Positions 46,954 to 55,511 of a stretch of 64,000 nt of DNA are shown here, one piece after another. The stretch's first letter is position 1; every line of letters starts with the position of its first letter. The DNA is from WM-3-3 sp041660045 (GTDB lineage: Bacteria; Pseudomonadota; Gammaproteobacteria; Methylococcales; Methylomonadaceae). The stretch covers positions 310,001-374,000 of the forward strand of contig JBAZXA010000001.1 of NCBI GenBank assembly GCA_041660045.1, given 5' to 3'. Below the pieces are notes generated by a model. That model ran no database searches. It was not told where the DNA came from and saw nothing but the letters and a program-made list of their open reading frames with translations. Position numbers and translations under genes: made by a program.

Positions 46954-47949
46954 TTAATGGTAGGTTAATTTTAATGCCTCCAACACCACTGCTTCATCTA
47001 CACCCCGCAAGTTCGCATGCTCACTCAAATAACGGCGCCAATTTCGCGCGCCGTATTGGCCATGAAATAAGCCCAGTATATGGCGTGTCACACTATGCAG
47101 CCGTATTCCCATGGCCAGTTGGTTACTGATATAAGGCAATAAAGATTCAATGATCTGTTGCCTGGAATTAGTAAGCTCGTTACAACCAAAAATTTTCTGG
47201 TCAACTTCTGCAAGTAGATACGGGTTTTGATACGCTTCTCTTCCCATCATAACGCCATCTACCTGTGTTAAAGTAGACTTAACTTGATCCAACGTCGAAA
47301 TTCCACCATTTAAAATTATGTTTAGTTTAGGAAAGTCTTGTTTTAATTGGTAAACCACATCATAGCGTAAGGGGGGGATTTCCCGATTTTGTTTAGGTGA
47401 CAAACCACTTAACCAGGCTTTACGGGCATGCACAATAAAGGTTTGGCAACCGGCAGCACTCACAATTTCAACAAAATTAACCAGTTCTTCATAAGAGTCT
47501 TGATGGTCTATACCAATCCGAGTTTTTACTGTCACTGGCACTGAAACTACAGCTTGCATCGCTGCAACACAAGCTGCAACTAACTCGGGTTCAGCCATCA
47601 AACAAGCGCCAAAACGGCCATTTTGCACACGATCACTTGGACAACCAACATTTAAGTTTACTTCATCATACCCGTAATCTTCAGCCATTTTTGCACAAAT
47701 AGCCAATTCTCTTGGATTACTGCCCCCTAATTGTAGGGCTAGCGGATGTTCTTCCTGATTAAAGGCCAAAAATTCCTGATGGTTGCCATGGATTAAGGCG
47801 CCAGTTGTCAGCATTTCGGTGTACAGCATCGTTTGCTTAGACAGCAAACGATGAAAAAAGCGACAATGGCGATCAGTCCAATCCAGCATCGGTGCTATGC
47901 AAAAGGTATGTACAGGTTTTATTGTGTTATTAAGGGTTGGTATTTGCAT
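46954..47949 (-). CDS. dusA: tRNA-dihydrouridine(20/20a) synthase
   Basis: A 331-residue FMN-dependent enzyme that reduces U20/U20a in the tRNA D-loop. The N-terminal APMLDWTDRHCRFFHRLLS and the catalytic Cys in NVGCPSDRVQNGRFGACLM are characteristic of DusA. VKTRIGID and NGGISTLDQV bind FMN. It is the first gene of the minus-strand run through folE and hemH. 186 bases of empty sequence separate it from the next gene upstream. Confidence 0.95.
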   Translation of the reverse strand: MQIPTLNNTIKPVHTFCIAPMLDWTDRHCRFFHRLLSKQTMLYTEMLTTGALIHGNHQEFLAFNQEEHPLALQLGGSNPRELAICAKMAEDYGYDEVNLNVGCPSDRVQNGRFGACLMAEPELVAACVAAMQAVVSVPVTVKTRIGIDHQDSYEELVNFVEIVSAAGCQTFIVHARKAWLSGLSPKQNREIPPLRYDVVYQLKQDFPKLNIILNGGISTLDQVKSTLTQVDGVMMGREAYQNPYLLAEVDQKIFGCNELTNSRQQIIESLLPYISNQLAMGIRLHSVTRHILGLFHGQYGARNWRRYLSEHANLRGVDEAVVLEALKLTYH

Positions 47950-48135
47950 GTCTATAGTTAACGTTCTTTATATTTAATTTTTCAATTTTACTCAGGTCTT
48001 ACGGCATATAGGGGCGAACGAAGAAAACGGAAATAATAGTCGCTAAGCCAAATCCTTTAAGATTGATAGCGATTGGCCAAGTGGAAGTATACATAGAGAA
48101 TGGGGTTATAAAGCCTGTAAATCCAGTTTATTGTT

Positions 48136-49185
48136 TCAGTGGCTATGCCGATGGTGCGCATCAGGGAAGTGAGCATGGTTATGTGTAATAGGATCATGAT
48201 GGTGCATGTGGCTATGTTTTAGATTAACGCCAATAAGCTCATCATGACTATGTAAGTGATGCTCATCGTGAGCATGCGTGTGCTCATGTTCAACTGGCTC
48301 ATGCGTATGTGCATGTTCATGGCGTTCAGTTAGGTGCAGCCAGAGGCCTAATGCCATCAGTAAACCTGCAACCAATAATGGCATTGTCACAGGCTCACCC
48401 ATAATCACTGCGATGAGCGCCCCACAAAAAGGGGCTATAGAAAAATAAGCCCCGGTTCGGGCAGTACCAAGATGACGAAGGGCGAGAATAAACAGCGTTA
48501 AACTCACACCGAAGGCGAAAAATCCCACAAACATAGCGTAGAGTATATTTAATGGCGTTGGCAACGTTGCCCCTAGAGTAAATGCGAGAATGAGATTCAC
48601 AGACCCAGCCACCAAGCCTTTAACGCAAGCTATCCATGTTGCATCAGACAATGAAACTTTACGTGTCAAATTATTGTCGACACCCCAGGCTAAACATGCG
48701 CCAAATATTGCCAGACCTGGCACAACGCCAGCATAATGTGCTTCACTTGGCCAACTCAAGATCATCGCTCCCGTGACAATGGCCAACATACCTAATGCGA
48801 TACGCCTGTCGAAATTTTCTTTAAAGACAAACCATGCCAACAATGCCGTGAACACACTCTCAGCATTGAGCAGTAAAGAGGCCCCAGATGCTGGCATACC
48901 TGTTAACCCAAACATTAACAACACAGGGGCGATGACACCACCAGCAATAACAGCTCCGATCAACCATGGTAACTCTTGGCGTGAAAAAGCCACTGCGTCA
49001 GTCTGTTTGAATATTCGGAATAGCATTAGCCCGAATCCAGAACCTATATAAAGGAGCCCTGCTAATATCCAAGGGTCAACATTATTTAATAGCACCTTTG
49101 CCAAAGGTGTACTGGCGCCAAACAATATTGCGGCACCCAATGCTGCTTGCACACCGGAGTTGCGTATAATTTGCGTCCAGTTCAT
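48136..49185 (-). CDS. EamA/DMT transporter with His-rich C-terminal tail
   Basis: A 349-residue drug/metabolite-transporter protein with ten predicted TM helices in two EamA repeats (ALGAAILFGASTPLAKVLL; ACLAWGVDNNLTRKVS). The last about 60 residues are hydrophilic and hold 24 histidines in HxH patterns (for example HEHTHAHDEHHLHSHDE). Such tails bind Zn, Ni, Co or Cu, so metal export or metal-regulated transport is the likely role. It lies next to the resolvase and chr genes, consistent with a metal-resistance island. The substrate is inferred only from the tail and context. Confidence 0.85.
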   Translation of the reverse strand: MNWTQIIRNSGVQAALGAAILFGASTPLAKVLLNNVDPWILAGLLYIGSGFGLMLFRIFKQTDAVAFSRQELPWLIGAVIAGGVIAPVLLMFGLTGMPASGASLLLNAESVFTALLAWFVFKENFDRRIALGMLAIVTGAMILSWPSEAHYAGVVPGLAIFGACLAWGVDNNLTRKVSLSDATWIACVKGLVAGSVNLILAFTLGATLPTPLNILYAMFVGFFAFGVSLTLFILALRHLGTARTGAYFSIAPFCGALIAVIMGEPVTMPLLVAGLLMALGLWLHLTERHEHAHTHEPVEHEHTHAHDEHHLHSHDELIGVNLKHSHMHHHDPITHNHAHFPDAHHRHSH

Positions 49186-49211
49186 TAATGCTGATCCTTA
49201 CCCATGATTCT

Positions 49212-49765
49212 TTATTGAGTACGGGCGAGTAAACGTACTACGGTCGAAGGATGAACCTGAAATAACCGAGCAGCATTGGCGCCTTTTTTTGGCCAGAGGT
49301 AACCAGTGAGATAATCTGTTTCTGTTGTAGCGGAGTAAGTTTAGGTCGCCGCCCCTCAATTCGGCCTTCCTGGCGTGCTGCCTCTAATCCATTCTTAGTA
49401 CGTTCACGTAACAGGGCGCGTTCAAACTCAGCAAATGAACCAACAATCTGCATCATCATGCGACCAGTAGGCGTGGATGTATCAATTGCTTCTGTTAGGC
49501 TCTGTAAGTTCGCCCCTGCTTCTTCAATCTTGTCCAGTGTTACGAATAAGTCCTTCACTGATCTCGATAGTCGATCCAGTTTCCAGACGGTGACTATATC
49601 GCCTTTACCTAACTGCCCTAGAAGTCGATGTAATTCTGGACGATCCCAGCGGCCACCAGAAACTTTCTTCTGAAATATCAATTCGTACCCATTTTCTTTA
49701 AGCGCCGTGATTTGTAATTGATTATCTTGTTCCTGAGTAGAAACACGTGCATAACCGAGTCGCAT
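49212..49765 (-). pseudogene. Tn3-type serine resolvase, frameshifted at an A7 run
   Basis: Small serine recombinase. The catalytic Ser is in RLGYARVSTQEQDNQ, with the DRLSRS and GSFAEFERALLRERT segments and a start of the helix-turn-helix at LTPLQQKQIISLVTSGQ. At seven A residues (T7 on the plus strand, 49284-49290) the frame shifts. The unshifted frame ends early, at 49238, after 175 codons. The alternative frame continues KGANAARLFQVHPSTVVRLL up to a stop at 49212, restoring the DNA-binding helix. Causes could be mutation, sequencing error or transcriptional slippage. It marks the mobile origin of the metal island. Confidence 0.85.
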
Positions 49766-49930
49766 GGATGCATATCATGATTACTGTTTATCTTCATTCT
49801 GCAATATATTTTTGCAACGAGCAATGCTTTAATTTGAGGTGCTAGGCTTTATCTATTACGTAAATGTTTGTTCGTGCAACCTGGTTTATAAAAATTTCTG
49901 TTAACCACTTTAGATATGTTGATGTAGAAT

Positions 49931-49950
49931 TTATTACATATTTGTAATGA
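49931..49950. promoter_or_regulatory. inverted repeat before chrB, operator candidate
   Basis: TTATTAC-ATATTT-GTAATGA: arms match at 6 of 7 positions, 13 bases before the chrB start. A DNA-binding ChrB regulating its own operon would be a plausible ligand. Confidence 0.35.
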
Positions 49951-49962
49951 TAAAACACTTTA

Positions 49963-50916
49963 ATGGATTGTTCCTGGTTAATTTTTATTGTCAGTCTGCC
50001 AACCCAAAATGCCACCGGTCGTATGCGTGTCTGGCGAGCCATCAAAGCCTTGGGTAGCGGTGTATTGCGTGATGGCGTTTATTTATTGCCGAATCGCAAG
50101 GAATTCCGGCAAACACTTCAAAACCACGCCGAAGATGTGATTTCTGGTGGCGGGAGTGCCCATATTTTAGTTCTGGAAAGCGAGAATCCGGATCAACAAC
50201 ACACTTTCGTGAACTTGTTCGACCGATCTAGTGAATACACAAAACTGGTTGAATCCATTACTCAAGTGAGCCAGCTCGATTTTCAATCGGAAGGCGTAGA
50301 TAAACTGCAAAAACAAATCCAGCGGTTGCGCAAAGCGTTTGAAACCATCATCTTGCAAGATTTTTTCCCCGGTGCCACACGCGGACAAGCGGCAGTAGCC
50401 TTGGAAGATTTGGAGTATACCGTCAATGAGCAACTGATGCCGGATGAACCCCATGCCGTCAACCGCCGGATTAAACCGCTTCGGCTTGAAGGTTATCAAG
50501 GCCGGGCTTGGGCGACCCGCCAACGTCCGTGGATCGACCGGCTTGCCAGTGCCTGGCTAATTCAACGTTTTATCGATCCCTCGGCACATTTCATTTGGCT
50601 GGCCGAACTAGGCGAGTGTCCTGCCGATGCCTTAGGCTTTGATTTCGATGGTGCTTTGTTTACCCATATCGGTGCAAAGGTAACTTTTGAAGTGTTGCTG
50701 GCGAGCTTCGGGTTGGCAACAGATATCGCTTTAAATCGACTCGGTGCCTTAGTACGTTACCTGGATGTGGGAGGTATTCCTGTAGTGGAAGCAGCCGGTT
50801 TGGAAACACTGCTCCGCGGTATGAGCCAACGCTGGCCTTCCGATGATGATTTACTGGCCGAAACGAACAAAGTTTTCGACGCCTATTATCAGGCTTTTTT
50901 AGGAATCAATTCATGA
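49963..50916 (+). CDS. chrB: chromate-resistance regulator ChrB
   Basis: A 317-residue protein. The N-terminal ChrB domain contains SWLIFIVSLPTQNATGRMRV and LRDGVYLLP. The C-terminal ChrB domain contains RPWIDRLASAWLIQRFIDPS. ChrB proteins sense chromate and control chr operons. The next gene starts within the stop codon (ATGA overlap at 50913-50916), giving coupled chrB-chrA translation. No strong RBS precedes the ATG. The local base composition is more GC-rich than the neighbouring core genes. Confidence 0.92.
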   Translation: MDCSWLIFIVSLPTQNATGRMRVWRAIKALGSGVLRDGVYLLPNRKEFRQTLQNHAEDVISGGGSAHILVLESENPDQQHTFVNLFDRSSEYTKLVESITQVSQLDFQSEGVDKLQKQIQRLRKAFETIILQDFFPGATRGQAAVALEDLEYTVNEQLMPDEPHAVNRRIKPLRLEGYQGRAWATRQRPWIDRLASAWLIQRFIDPSAHFIWLAELGECPADALGFDFDGALFTHIGAKVTFEVLLASFGLATDIALNRLGALVRYLDVGGIPVVEAAGLETLLRGMSQRWPSDDDLLAETNKVFDAYYQAFLGINS

Positions 50917-52289
50917 GCCAACCCGATCCCTCCAAAATACCCCCGCAACCCGTAACATTAAGCCAAGCCTTTTGGTATTGGTTAAAATTGGGCTTCATTA
51001 GTTTCGGCGGCCCGGCTGGGCAAATTGCCATCATGCACCAGGATTTAGTCGAGAAGAAACGCTGGATTTCCGAACAGCGCTATCTGCATGCCCTCAATTA
51101 CTGTATGTTGCTGCCTGGCCCAGAAGCCCAACAGTTGGCAATTTACATCGGTTGGCTGATGCACCGAACCTGGGGTGGGGTGATAGCCGGAGGCCTGTTC
51201 GTGTTGCCGTCGCTTATCATCCTGATTGGCTTAACTTGGATTTATCTAGCTTTCGGGCATTTACCCGCTGTTGCAGGGGTGCTGTACGGCATCAAACCCG
51301 CAGTGACAGCGATTGTCCTGTTCGCTGCTTACCGCATCGGTTCAAGGGCATTGAAAAATTGGCTGCTGTTGACCATGGCGGCCTTGGCGTTTGTCGCCAT
51401 TTTCGTATTCGATACCCCTTTTCCCTTGATCGTTCTCGTTGCGGCACTACTCGGTGCACTAGGTGGTAAGTATGCGCCACAGAAATTCACCATCGGCGGT
51501 GGGCATGGTGCCGCCAAACAAAGTTATGGCAAAGCACTGATCGATGACGACACACCGATCCCAGACCATGCCAAATTCAGTGGTAACCGCTTAATAAAAT
51601 TGATAGTGGCTGGATTGGTGTCATGGGGGGGCGTAATGGGTTTATTGTGTGGCTGTTATGGTTGGGACGGTGTGCTGACACAGATGGGCTGGTTTTTCAC
51701 CAAGGCAGCCTTGCTGACGTTTGGTGGTGCATACGCAGTGTTGCCTTATGTCTATCAAGGTGCCGTGGAACATTATCATTGGCTGACTGCCCATCAAATG
51801 ATTGACGGCCTTGCTTTAGGCGAAACCACGCCAGGCCCCTTAGTCATGGTCGTCACCTATGTCGGTTTCGTTGCCGGTTGGACTAAAGAATTGTTTGGTG
51901 ACGGCCAACTTTTTCTGGCTGGTGCCATTGCCGCTTGCGTAGTAACTTATTTTACCTTCCTACCCAGTTTTTTATTTATCTTGGCTGGCGGCCCTTTGAT
52001 TGAATCAACCCACGGTATTTTAAAGTTTACCGCACCGCTGACAAGCATCACCGCCGCAGTGGTCGGCGTTATTTTGAACTTGGCGGCATTTTTTGCCTAT
52101 CACGTCTTCTGGCCACAAGGTTTCCAAGGCCGTTTTGATGTAGTTGCCGCATTGATCGGTCTTTGTGCATTACTGGCTTTATTGCAATACAAGGCCGGTG
52201 TTATCCCCGTCATCGCTGTGTGTGGTACTACGGGGTTTTTATTCACTTTCGTCAAGCCCTGGCTTGAACAAGTAGGAGTTTTCTTATGA
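50913..52289 (+). CDS. chrA: chromate efflux transporter ChrA
   Basis: A 458-residue long-chain CHR antiporter with two homologous CHR domains. The first carries FISFGGPAGQIAIMHQDLVE and LLPGPEAQQLAIYIGW. The second has LTFGGAYAVLPYVYQGAVE and LGETTPGPLVMVVTYVGF. It exports chromate from the cytoplasm. It overlaps chrB by 4 bases and the SOD gene by 4 bases, forming a tightly coupled operon. Confidence 0.95.
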   Translation: MSQPDPSKIPPQPVTLSQAFWYWLKLGFISFGGPAGQIAIMHQDLVEKKRWISEQRYLHALNYCMLLPGPEAQQLAIYIGWLMHRTWGGVIAGGLFVLPSLIILIGLTWIYLAFGHLPAVAGVLYGIKPAVTAIVLFAAYRIGSRALKNWLLLTMAALAFVAIFVFDTPFPLIVLVAALLGALGGKYAPQKFTIGGGHGAAKQSYGKALIDDDTPIPDHAKFSGNRLIKLIVAGLVSWGGVMGLLCGCYGWDGVLTQMGWFFTKAALLTFGGAYAVLPYVYQGAVEHYHWLTAHQMIDGLALGETTPGPLVMVVTYVGFVAGWTKELFGDGQLFLAGAIAACVVTYFTFLPSFLFILAGGPLIESTHGILKFTAPLTSITAAVVGVILNLAAFFAYHVFWPQGFQGRFDVVAALIGLCALLALLQYKAGVIPVIAVCGTTGFLFTFVKPWLEQVGVFL

Positions 52290-53056
52290 ACCAACCTTAT
52301 ACCCGCCGTGAGTTTCTCGCTTCTGCAGCTACAGGTGTTACCGTAGCAGCGCTAAATCCACAAACAATTTTTGCCGAAGCAGGTAACGAGTCGACCATAA
52401 TGCCTCTAACCCTTCCTAGCGCATTTGCCGCTAACCACGAACTGAAAGCATTGCCTTTCGACCCGGCTAAACTCGACGGACTTTCCGAAAAATTGATCAA
52501 ATCACACTGGGAGAACAATTACGGCGGTTCAGTCAAAGCACTGAATACCGTAAAACAGCGCTTGGCCGGTCTATTGGACGATGACGACACGCCGCCCTTC
52601 ATCTATAACGATCTTAAGCGGGAACACCTGATGCGAACCGGTTCGGTCGTCTTGCATGAATTGTATTTCGGAAATTTGGGCGGCCACGGCAAGCCGGATG
52701 CCGCTTTCAGTAAACTGTTGTCGGAGGCGTTCGGCTCGGCCAACACCTGGGAGAAGGAATTCAGACGCATAGGCGCAGGCTTAGGCGGCGGTTCCGGCTG
52801 GGTGACGCTCGGCTACAATCTGCACAGCGGCCTGTTGGAAAATTACTGGCAGTGGGATCATCTGCATGCGCCCAATGCGACATTGCCAATCCTGGTGCTG
52901 GATATGTATGAGCATTCATACCAGATGGATTATGGCGCAAAAGCCCCGGCTTATCTGGATGCTTTTTTCAAAAACATACACTGGGAAACGGTAACTACAC
53001 GCTTGGACAACGCCGTTAAGTCGCGTTCACTATGGCTGGCAGGCAATACGCGATGA
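52286..53056 (+). CDS. exported Fe/Mn-type superoxide dismutase of the chr operon (ChrC type)
   Basis: A 256-residue protein with a twin-arginine-like leader (YTRREFLASAATG). The SOD fold follows from about residue 55. Metal ligands by eye: His74 (SHWENNYGG), His124 (VVLHELYFGN), and Asp206 and His210 (LDMYEHSYQMDY). Second-sphere residues normally conserved in E. coli SodB (His30, Tyr34, Gln69) appear to be Asn, Ser and Ser. chrC-encoded SODs accompany chrBA in several proteobacteria and may counter radicals from chromate reduction. The start overlaps chrA by ATGA, and its own stop overlaps the following remnant. Confidence 0.88.
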   Translation: MNQPYTRREFLASAATGVTVAALNPQTIFAEAGNESTIMPLTLPSAFAANHELKALPFDPAKLDGLSEKLIKSHWENNYGGSVKALNTVKQRLAGLLDDDDTPPFIYNDLKREHLMRTGSVVLHELYFGNLGGHGKPDAAFSKLLSEAFGSANTWEKEFRRIGAGLGGGSGWVTLGYNLHSGLLENYWQWDHLHAPNATLPILVLDMYEHSYQMDYGAKAPAYLDAFFKNIHWETVTTRLDNAVKSRSLWLAGNTR

Positions 53057-53195
53057 AATGGATTACCCGTGAACGCCCAAGATCGACCGTATCGCTTGTC
53101 TTTTGCTGATCGAACGGTTTATCGATAAGGCGGCCGAGTTGCTCTATGTGCCAGCCACCAAAGTATGGCCTATTTCGGCCATTACAACCCGATAA
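53053..53195 (+). pseudogene. remnant of a ChrB C-terminal-domain gene
   Basis: It begins MKWITRERP, with its ATG overlapping the SOD stop (ATGA). A 1-base loss after CGCCC then shifts the frame. The correct sequence continues in another frame as KIDRIACLLLIERFIDKAAE and LLYVPATKV before running out at 53195. Intact homologues, which have IDRIACPWLIxRFID, are about 150 residues, so roughly 47 codons remain. It was probably the fourth gene of the chr operon before decay. Confidence 0.8.
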
Positions 53196-53426
53196 AAAGC
53201 CTTAGCGTACTATTTCCATTTTCCCTGTTTACTCCATATATAAGGCTTGGTTAGTCTAAAAAGGTACTCTTTTGGCTTACCGACAAATCAATAATCATAG
53301 GCATTAATAGTTATTTTTCATCTTGCGTTCAATAACACAGATTTTTTTAAAATCTTGATATACCATTAAGTTTGCATTAAGTCAGTATGGACATAATGTT
53401 CACGAAGAGTTTATTGAGGAATTTAA

Positions 53427-53765
53427 ATGCGAAAATTAGTTAGTTTTATTAGTGTGTTAACAGCAACCTTGCTGTTGTCTAATGTAGCTTATGCTGAAGG
53501 CAAACATGGCCACGGCCACGCTTATGGGCACCATAAAAATCATGGCGAACATGAGCAAGAATATTATGCACCAAGCCAACCTAACCATTATTATCCTGAG
53601 CAACATCGTTCAGCCCCTAGTGACCAGCGGAGTACTGAAGGTTTGTTAGGTGGTGCAGTCGGCAGTGCCTTAGGTTATCAAATAGGTAATGGAGACCCTG
53701 TTGCATCAGGATTAGGTGCGGCTGCAGGTGCATATCTCGGAAACAAAGTCGGTTCTGGCCGATAA
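53427..53765 (+). CDS. secreted His-rich glycine-zipper protein
   Basis: A 112-residue envelope protein. The signal peptide (1-23, ending AYA) is followed by a His-rich stretch (GKHGHGHAYGHHKNHGEHEQ), a Pro/Tyr linker, and a C-terminal glycine-zipper 2TM-like hairpin (LLGGAVGSALGYQIGNGD, then GLGAAAGAYLGNKVG). Such zippers insert into the outer membrane. The His segment may bind metal. TTGAGGAATTTAA provides an RBS before the ATG. The role is unknown. Confidence 0.8.
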   Translation: MRKLVSFISVLTATLLLSNVAYAEGKHGHGHAYGHHKNHGEHEQEYYAPSQPNHYYPEQHRSAPSDQRSTEGLLGGAVGSALGYQIGNGDPVASGLGAAAGAYLGNKVGSGR

Positions 53766-53768
53766 TTA

Positions 53769-53807
53769 GCCCCATCTATCTATGCCCTGTTACTTAAATG
53801 GGGCATA
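53769..53807 (+). terminator. hairpin(s) after the glycine-zipper gene
   Basis: Two mutually exclusive 7-bp stems: GCCCCAT/ATGGGGC (53769-53775 with 53798-53804) and TATGCCC/GGGCATA (53781-53787 with 53801-53807). The second is followed by AAACC rather than a T-run, so termination is uncertain. Confidence 0.35.
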
Positions 53808-53902
53808 AAACCTTCTAAGACATCGTCGTAACCTACTATCTATTCTAGAAAGTTCAATTACACTTAAAGTAATAAATTTTTTAAGTATAGGTTTTTTGTA
53901 TT

Positions 53903-54595
53903 ATGCGACCTGCAATTTTTGTTGTTGTCATCTTACTGCTAATTTCAGGATGCGCTAGAACATATCAGGCCCGACATGTTGAGCCCTCTGGTTTTTTAGA
54001 CGACTATTCAATGCTGACTAAAGGCAAGGACGGCGATGCCTTATTGAGTTATTGGAAAAAAGAAGTCAATTGGGCTGAATATAAAAAAATTATATTAGCG
54101 CCAGTCGTGATTCGAAAAAATGCGGATTCCGAGCTTAATCAGATGACACATGCGCAAAATCATCATCTCAAGGAATTTGTTGAATTGTTAACACGGGATG
54201 CACTAAAAAATAATTTTAAACTCGTCAATAAACCAGGTTTAGACACACTAAGGCTTGAAATAGCTATCACCGATGCGCAATCCTCAACAATGATATTAGA
54301 CCAGTTTTCAACAGTCTATCCCTCGGCGCGTACGCTTTCATTTATACAAAAACTGGCAACAGGTACCGAGTCTTATGTGGGGAAAGCCAGTATAGAAAGA
54401 AAAATCAGCAACTCTATGACGGGAGAAGTATTAATGGCGTCGGCAGATTGCAGGGCCGGTGGTAAAACACTAGCTGGCACCTTTAATGAGTGGGATGATG
54501 TTGAGCAAGCATATATATACTGGGCCGCCCAATTAAGGTATCAACTTTGTGTAAAAAAAGGCAACCAGAACTGCCAATTGCCTGATTCAGAATAG
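53903..54595 (+). CDS. DUF3313 family lipoprotein
   Basis: A 230-residue predicted lipoprotein with lipobox LLISGC (Cys17). The DUF3313 body shows SGFLDDYSMLTKG near the mature N-terminus, WAEYKKIILAPVVI, LRLEIAITDAQSST and the C-terminal DDVEQAYIYWAAQLRYQLC. The position 2 residues after Cys are not Asp, so outer-membrane sorting is expected. Function is unknown; it converges on rpoH. Confidence 0.82.
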   Translation: MRPAIFVVVILLLISGCARTYQARHVEPSGFLDDYSMLTKGKDGDALLSYWKKEVNWAEYKKIILAPVVIRKNADSELNQMTHAQNHHLKEFVELLTRDALKNNFKLVNKPGLDTLRLEIAITDAQSSTMILDQFSTVYPSARTLSFIQKLATGTESYVGKASIERKISNSMTGEVLMASADCRAGGKTLAGTFNEWDDVEQAYIYWAAQLRYQLCVKKGNQNCQLPDSE

Positions 54596-54624
54596 CTTAC
54601 ACTACGCGTGATTTGATTTTAGAT

Positions 54625-55482
54625 TTATGCTTCTAATACCACAGCCGCTTTTAATTTTTTCATTGCATTTTGTTCCAATTGCCTAATCCTTTCTGCAGAA
54701 ACGCTGTAGCGGTTCGCTAATTCTTGTAACGTGGCCTTTTCTTCTGACAGCCACCGGCTGGCAAGAATATCCTGGCTACGTTGATCCAAGGACGTTAATG
54801 CTGCTGACAAACGTGAGTTTTCATGGCCTTCCCAATCAGCATTTTCTAGTAAATCTGAAGGGTCAGCATTATGCTGCTGTAAATAAGATGCAGGTGCAAC
54901 ATAACTGTCGTTTTCTGATTCGTCTAATGGCATATCAAACGCCATATCACTACTATCTAGGCGTTTTTCCATTTCATAAACAGTTCCTATATCAACATTT
55001 AGATCTTTAGCAATAGCGGTAGCTTCATCATGCGATAACCAACCTAACTTAGCTTTTGATTTACGCAAATTGAAAAATAATTTACGTTGTGCCTTAGTTG
55101 TGGCAATTTTAACAATACGCCAGTTTTTGATGACATATTCATGAATTTCCGCCTTGATCCAATGTACAGCAAACGACACCAAACGTACGCCAATTTCAGG
55201 ATCAAAACGTTTGACAGCTTTCATTAAACCGACATTGCCTTCTTGGATAATGTCTGGCATAGGTAAACCATAACCACTATAGCCACGGGCAACATGCACA
55301 ACAAAACGCAGATTGGCCATAACTAATTGGCGTGCCGCTTCCAAATCGCCATGATCCCTAAATTTTATGGCTAACTCACTTTCTTCATCATGGGTTAGCT
55401 TAGGCATTTGCCTAACGATATTTAGATAGGCATCAAAGGTGCCTAATGATAAGTTTATCGGTAAAGCCATTACGTTGTTCAT
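54625..55482 (-). CDS. rpoH: heat-shock sigma factor sigma-32
   Basis: A 285-residue sigma-70 family factor directing transcription of chaperone and protease genes. Region 2 holds RFVVHVARGYSGYGLPMPDI and GNVGLMKAVKRFDPE. The RpoH box reads QRKLFFNLRKSK. Region 4 has LQELANRYSVSAERIRQLEQ. The ATG at 55482 follows GGGGGG by 3 bases. It comes downstream of ftsY-ftsE-ftsX, as in E. coli, but a CIRCE-like element separates it from ftsX. Confidence 0.96.
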   Translation of the reverse strand: MNNVMALPINLSLGTFDAYLNIVRQMPKLTHDEESELAIKFRDHGDLEAARQLVMANLRFVVHVARGYSGYGLPMPDIIQEGNVGLMKAVKRFDPEIGVRLVSFAVHWIKAEIHEYVIKNWRIVKIATTKAQRKLFFNLRKSKAKLGWLSHDEATAIAKDLNVDIGTVYEMEKRLDSSDMAFDMPLDESENDSYVAPASYLQQHNADPSDLLENADWEGHENSRLSAALTSLDQRSQDILASRWLSEEKATLQELANRYSVSAERIRQLEQNAMKKLKAAVVLEA

Positions 55483-55511
55483 AATCCCCCCTAAACAGAT
55501 TTAGGTAAATT

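Noticed and set aside
49766..49962. Possible res site or transposon terminal repeat beside the resolvase
   Set aside because: Only a 7-base imperfect inverted repeat was seen; no set of three recombination subsites or long terminal repeat could be identified.
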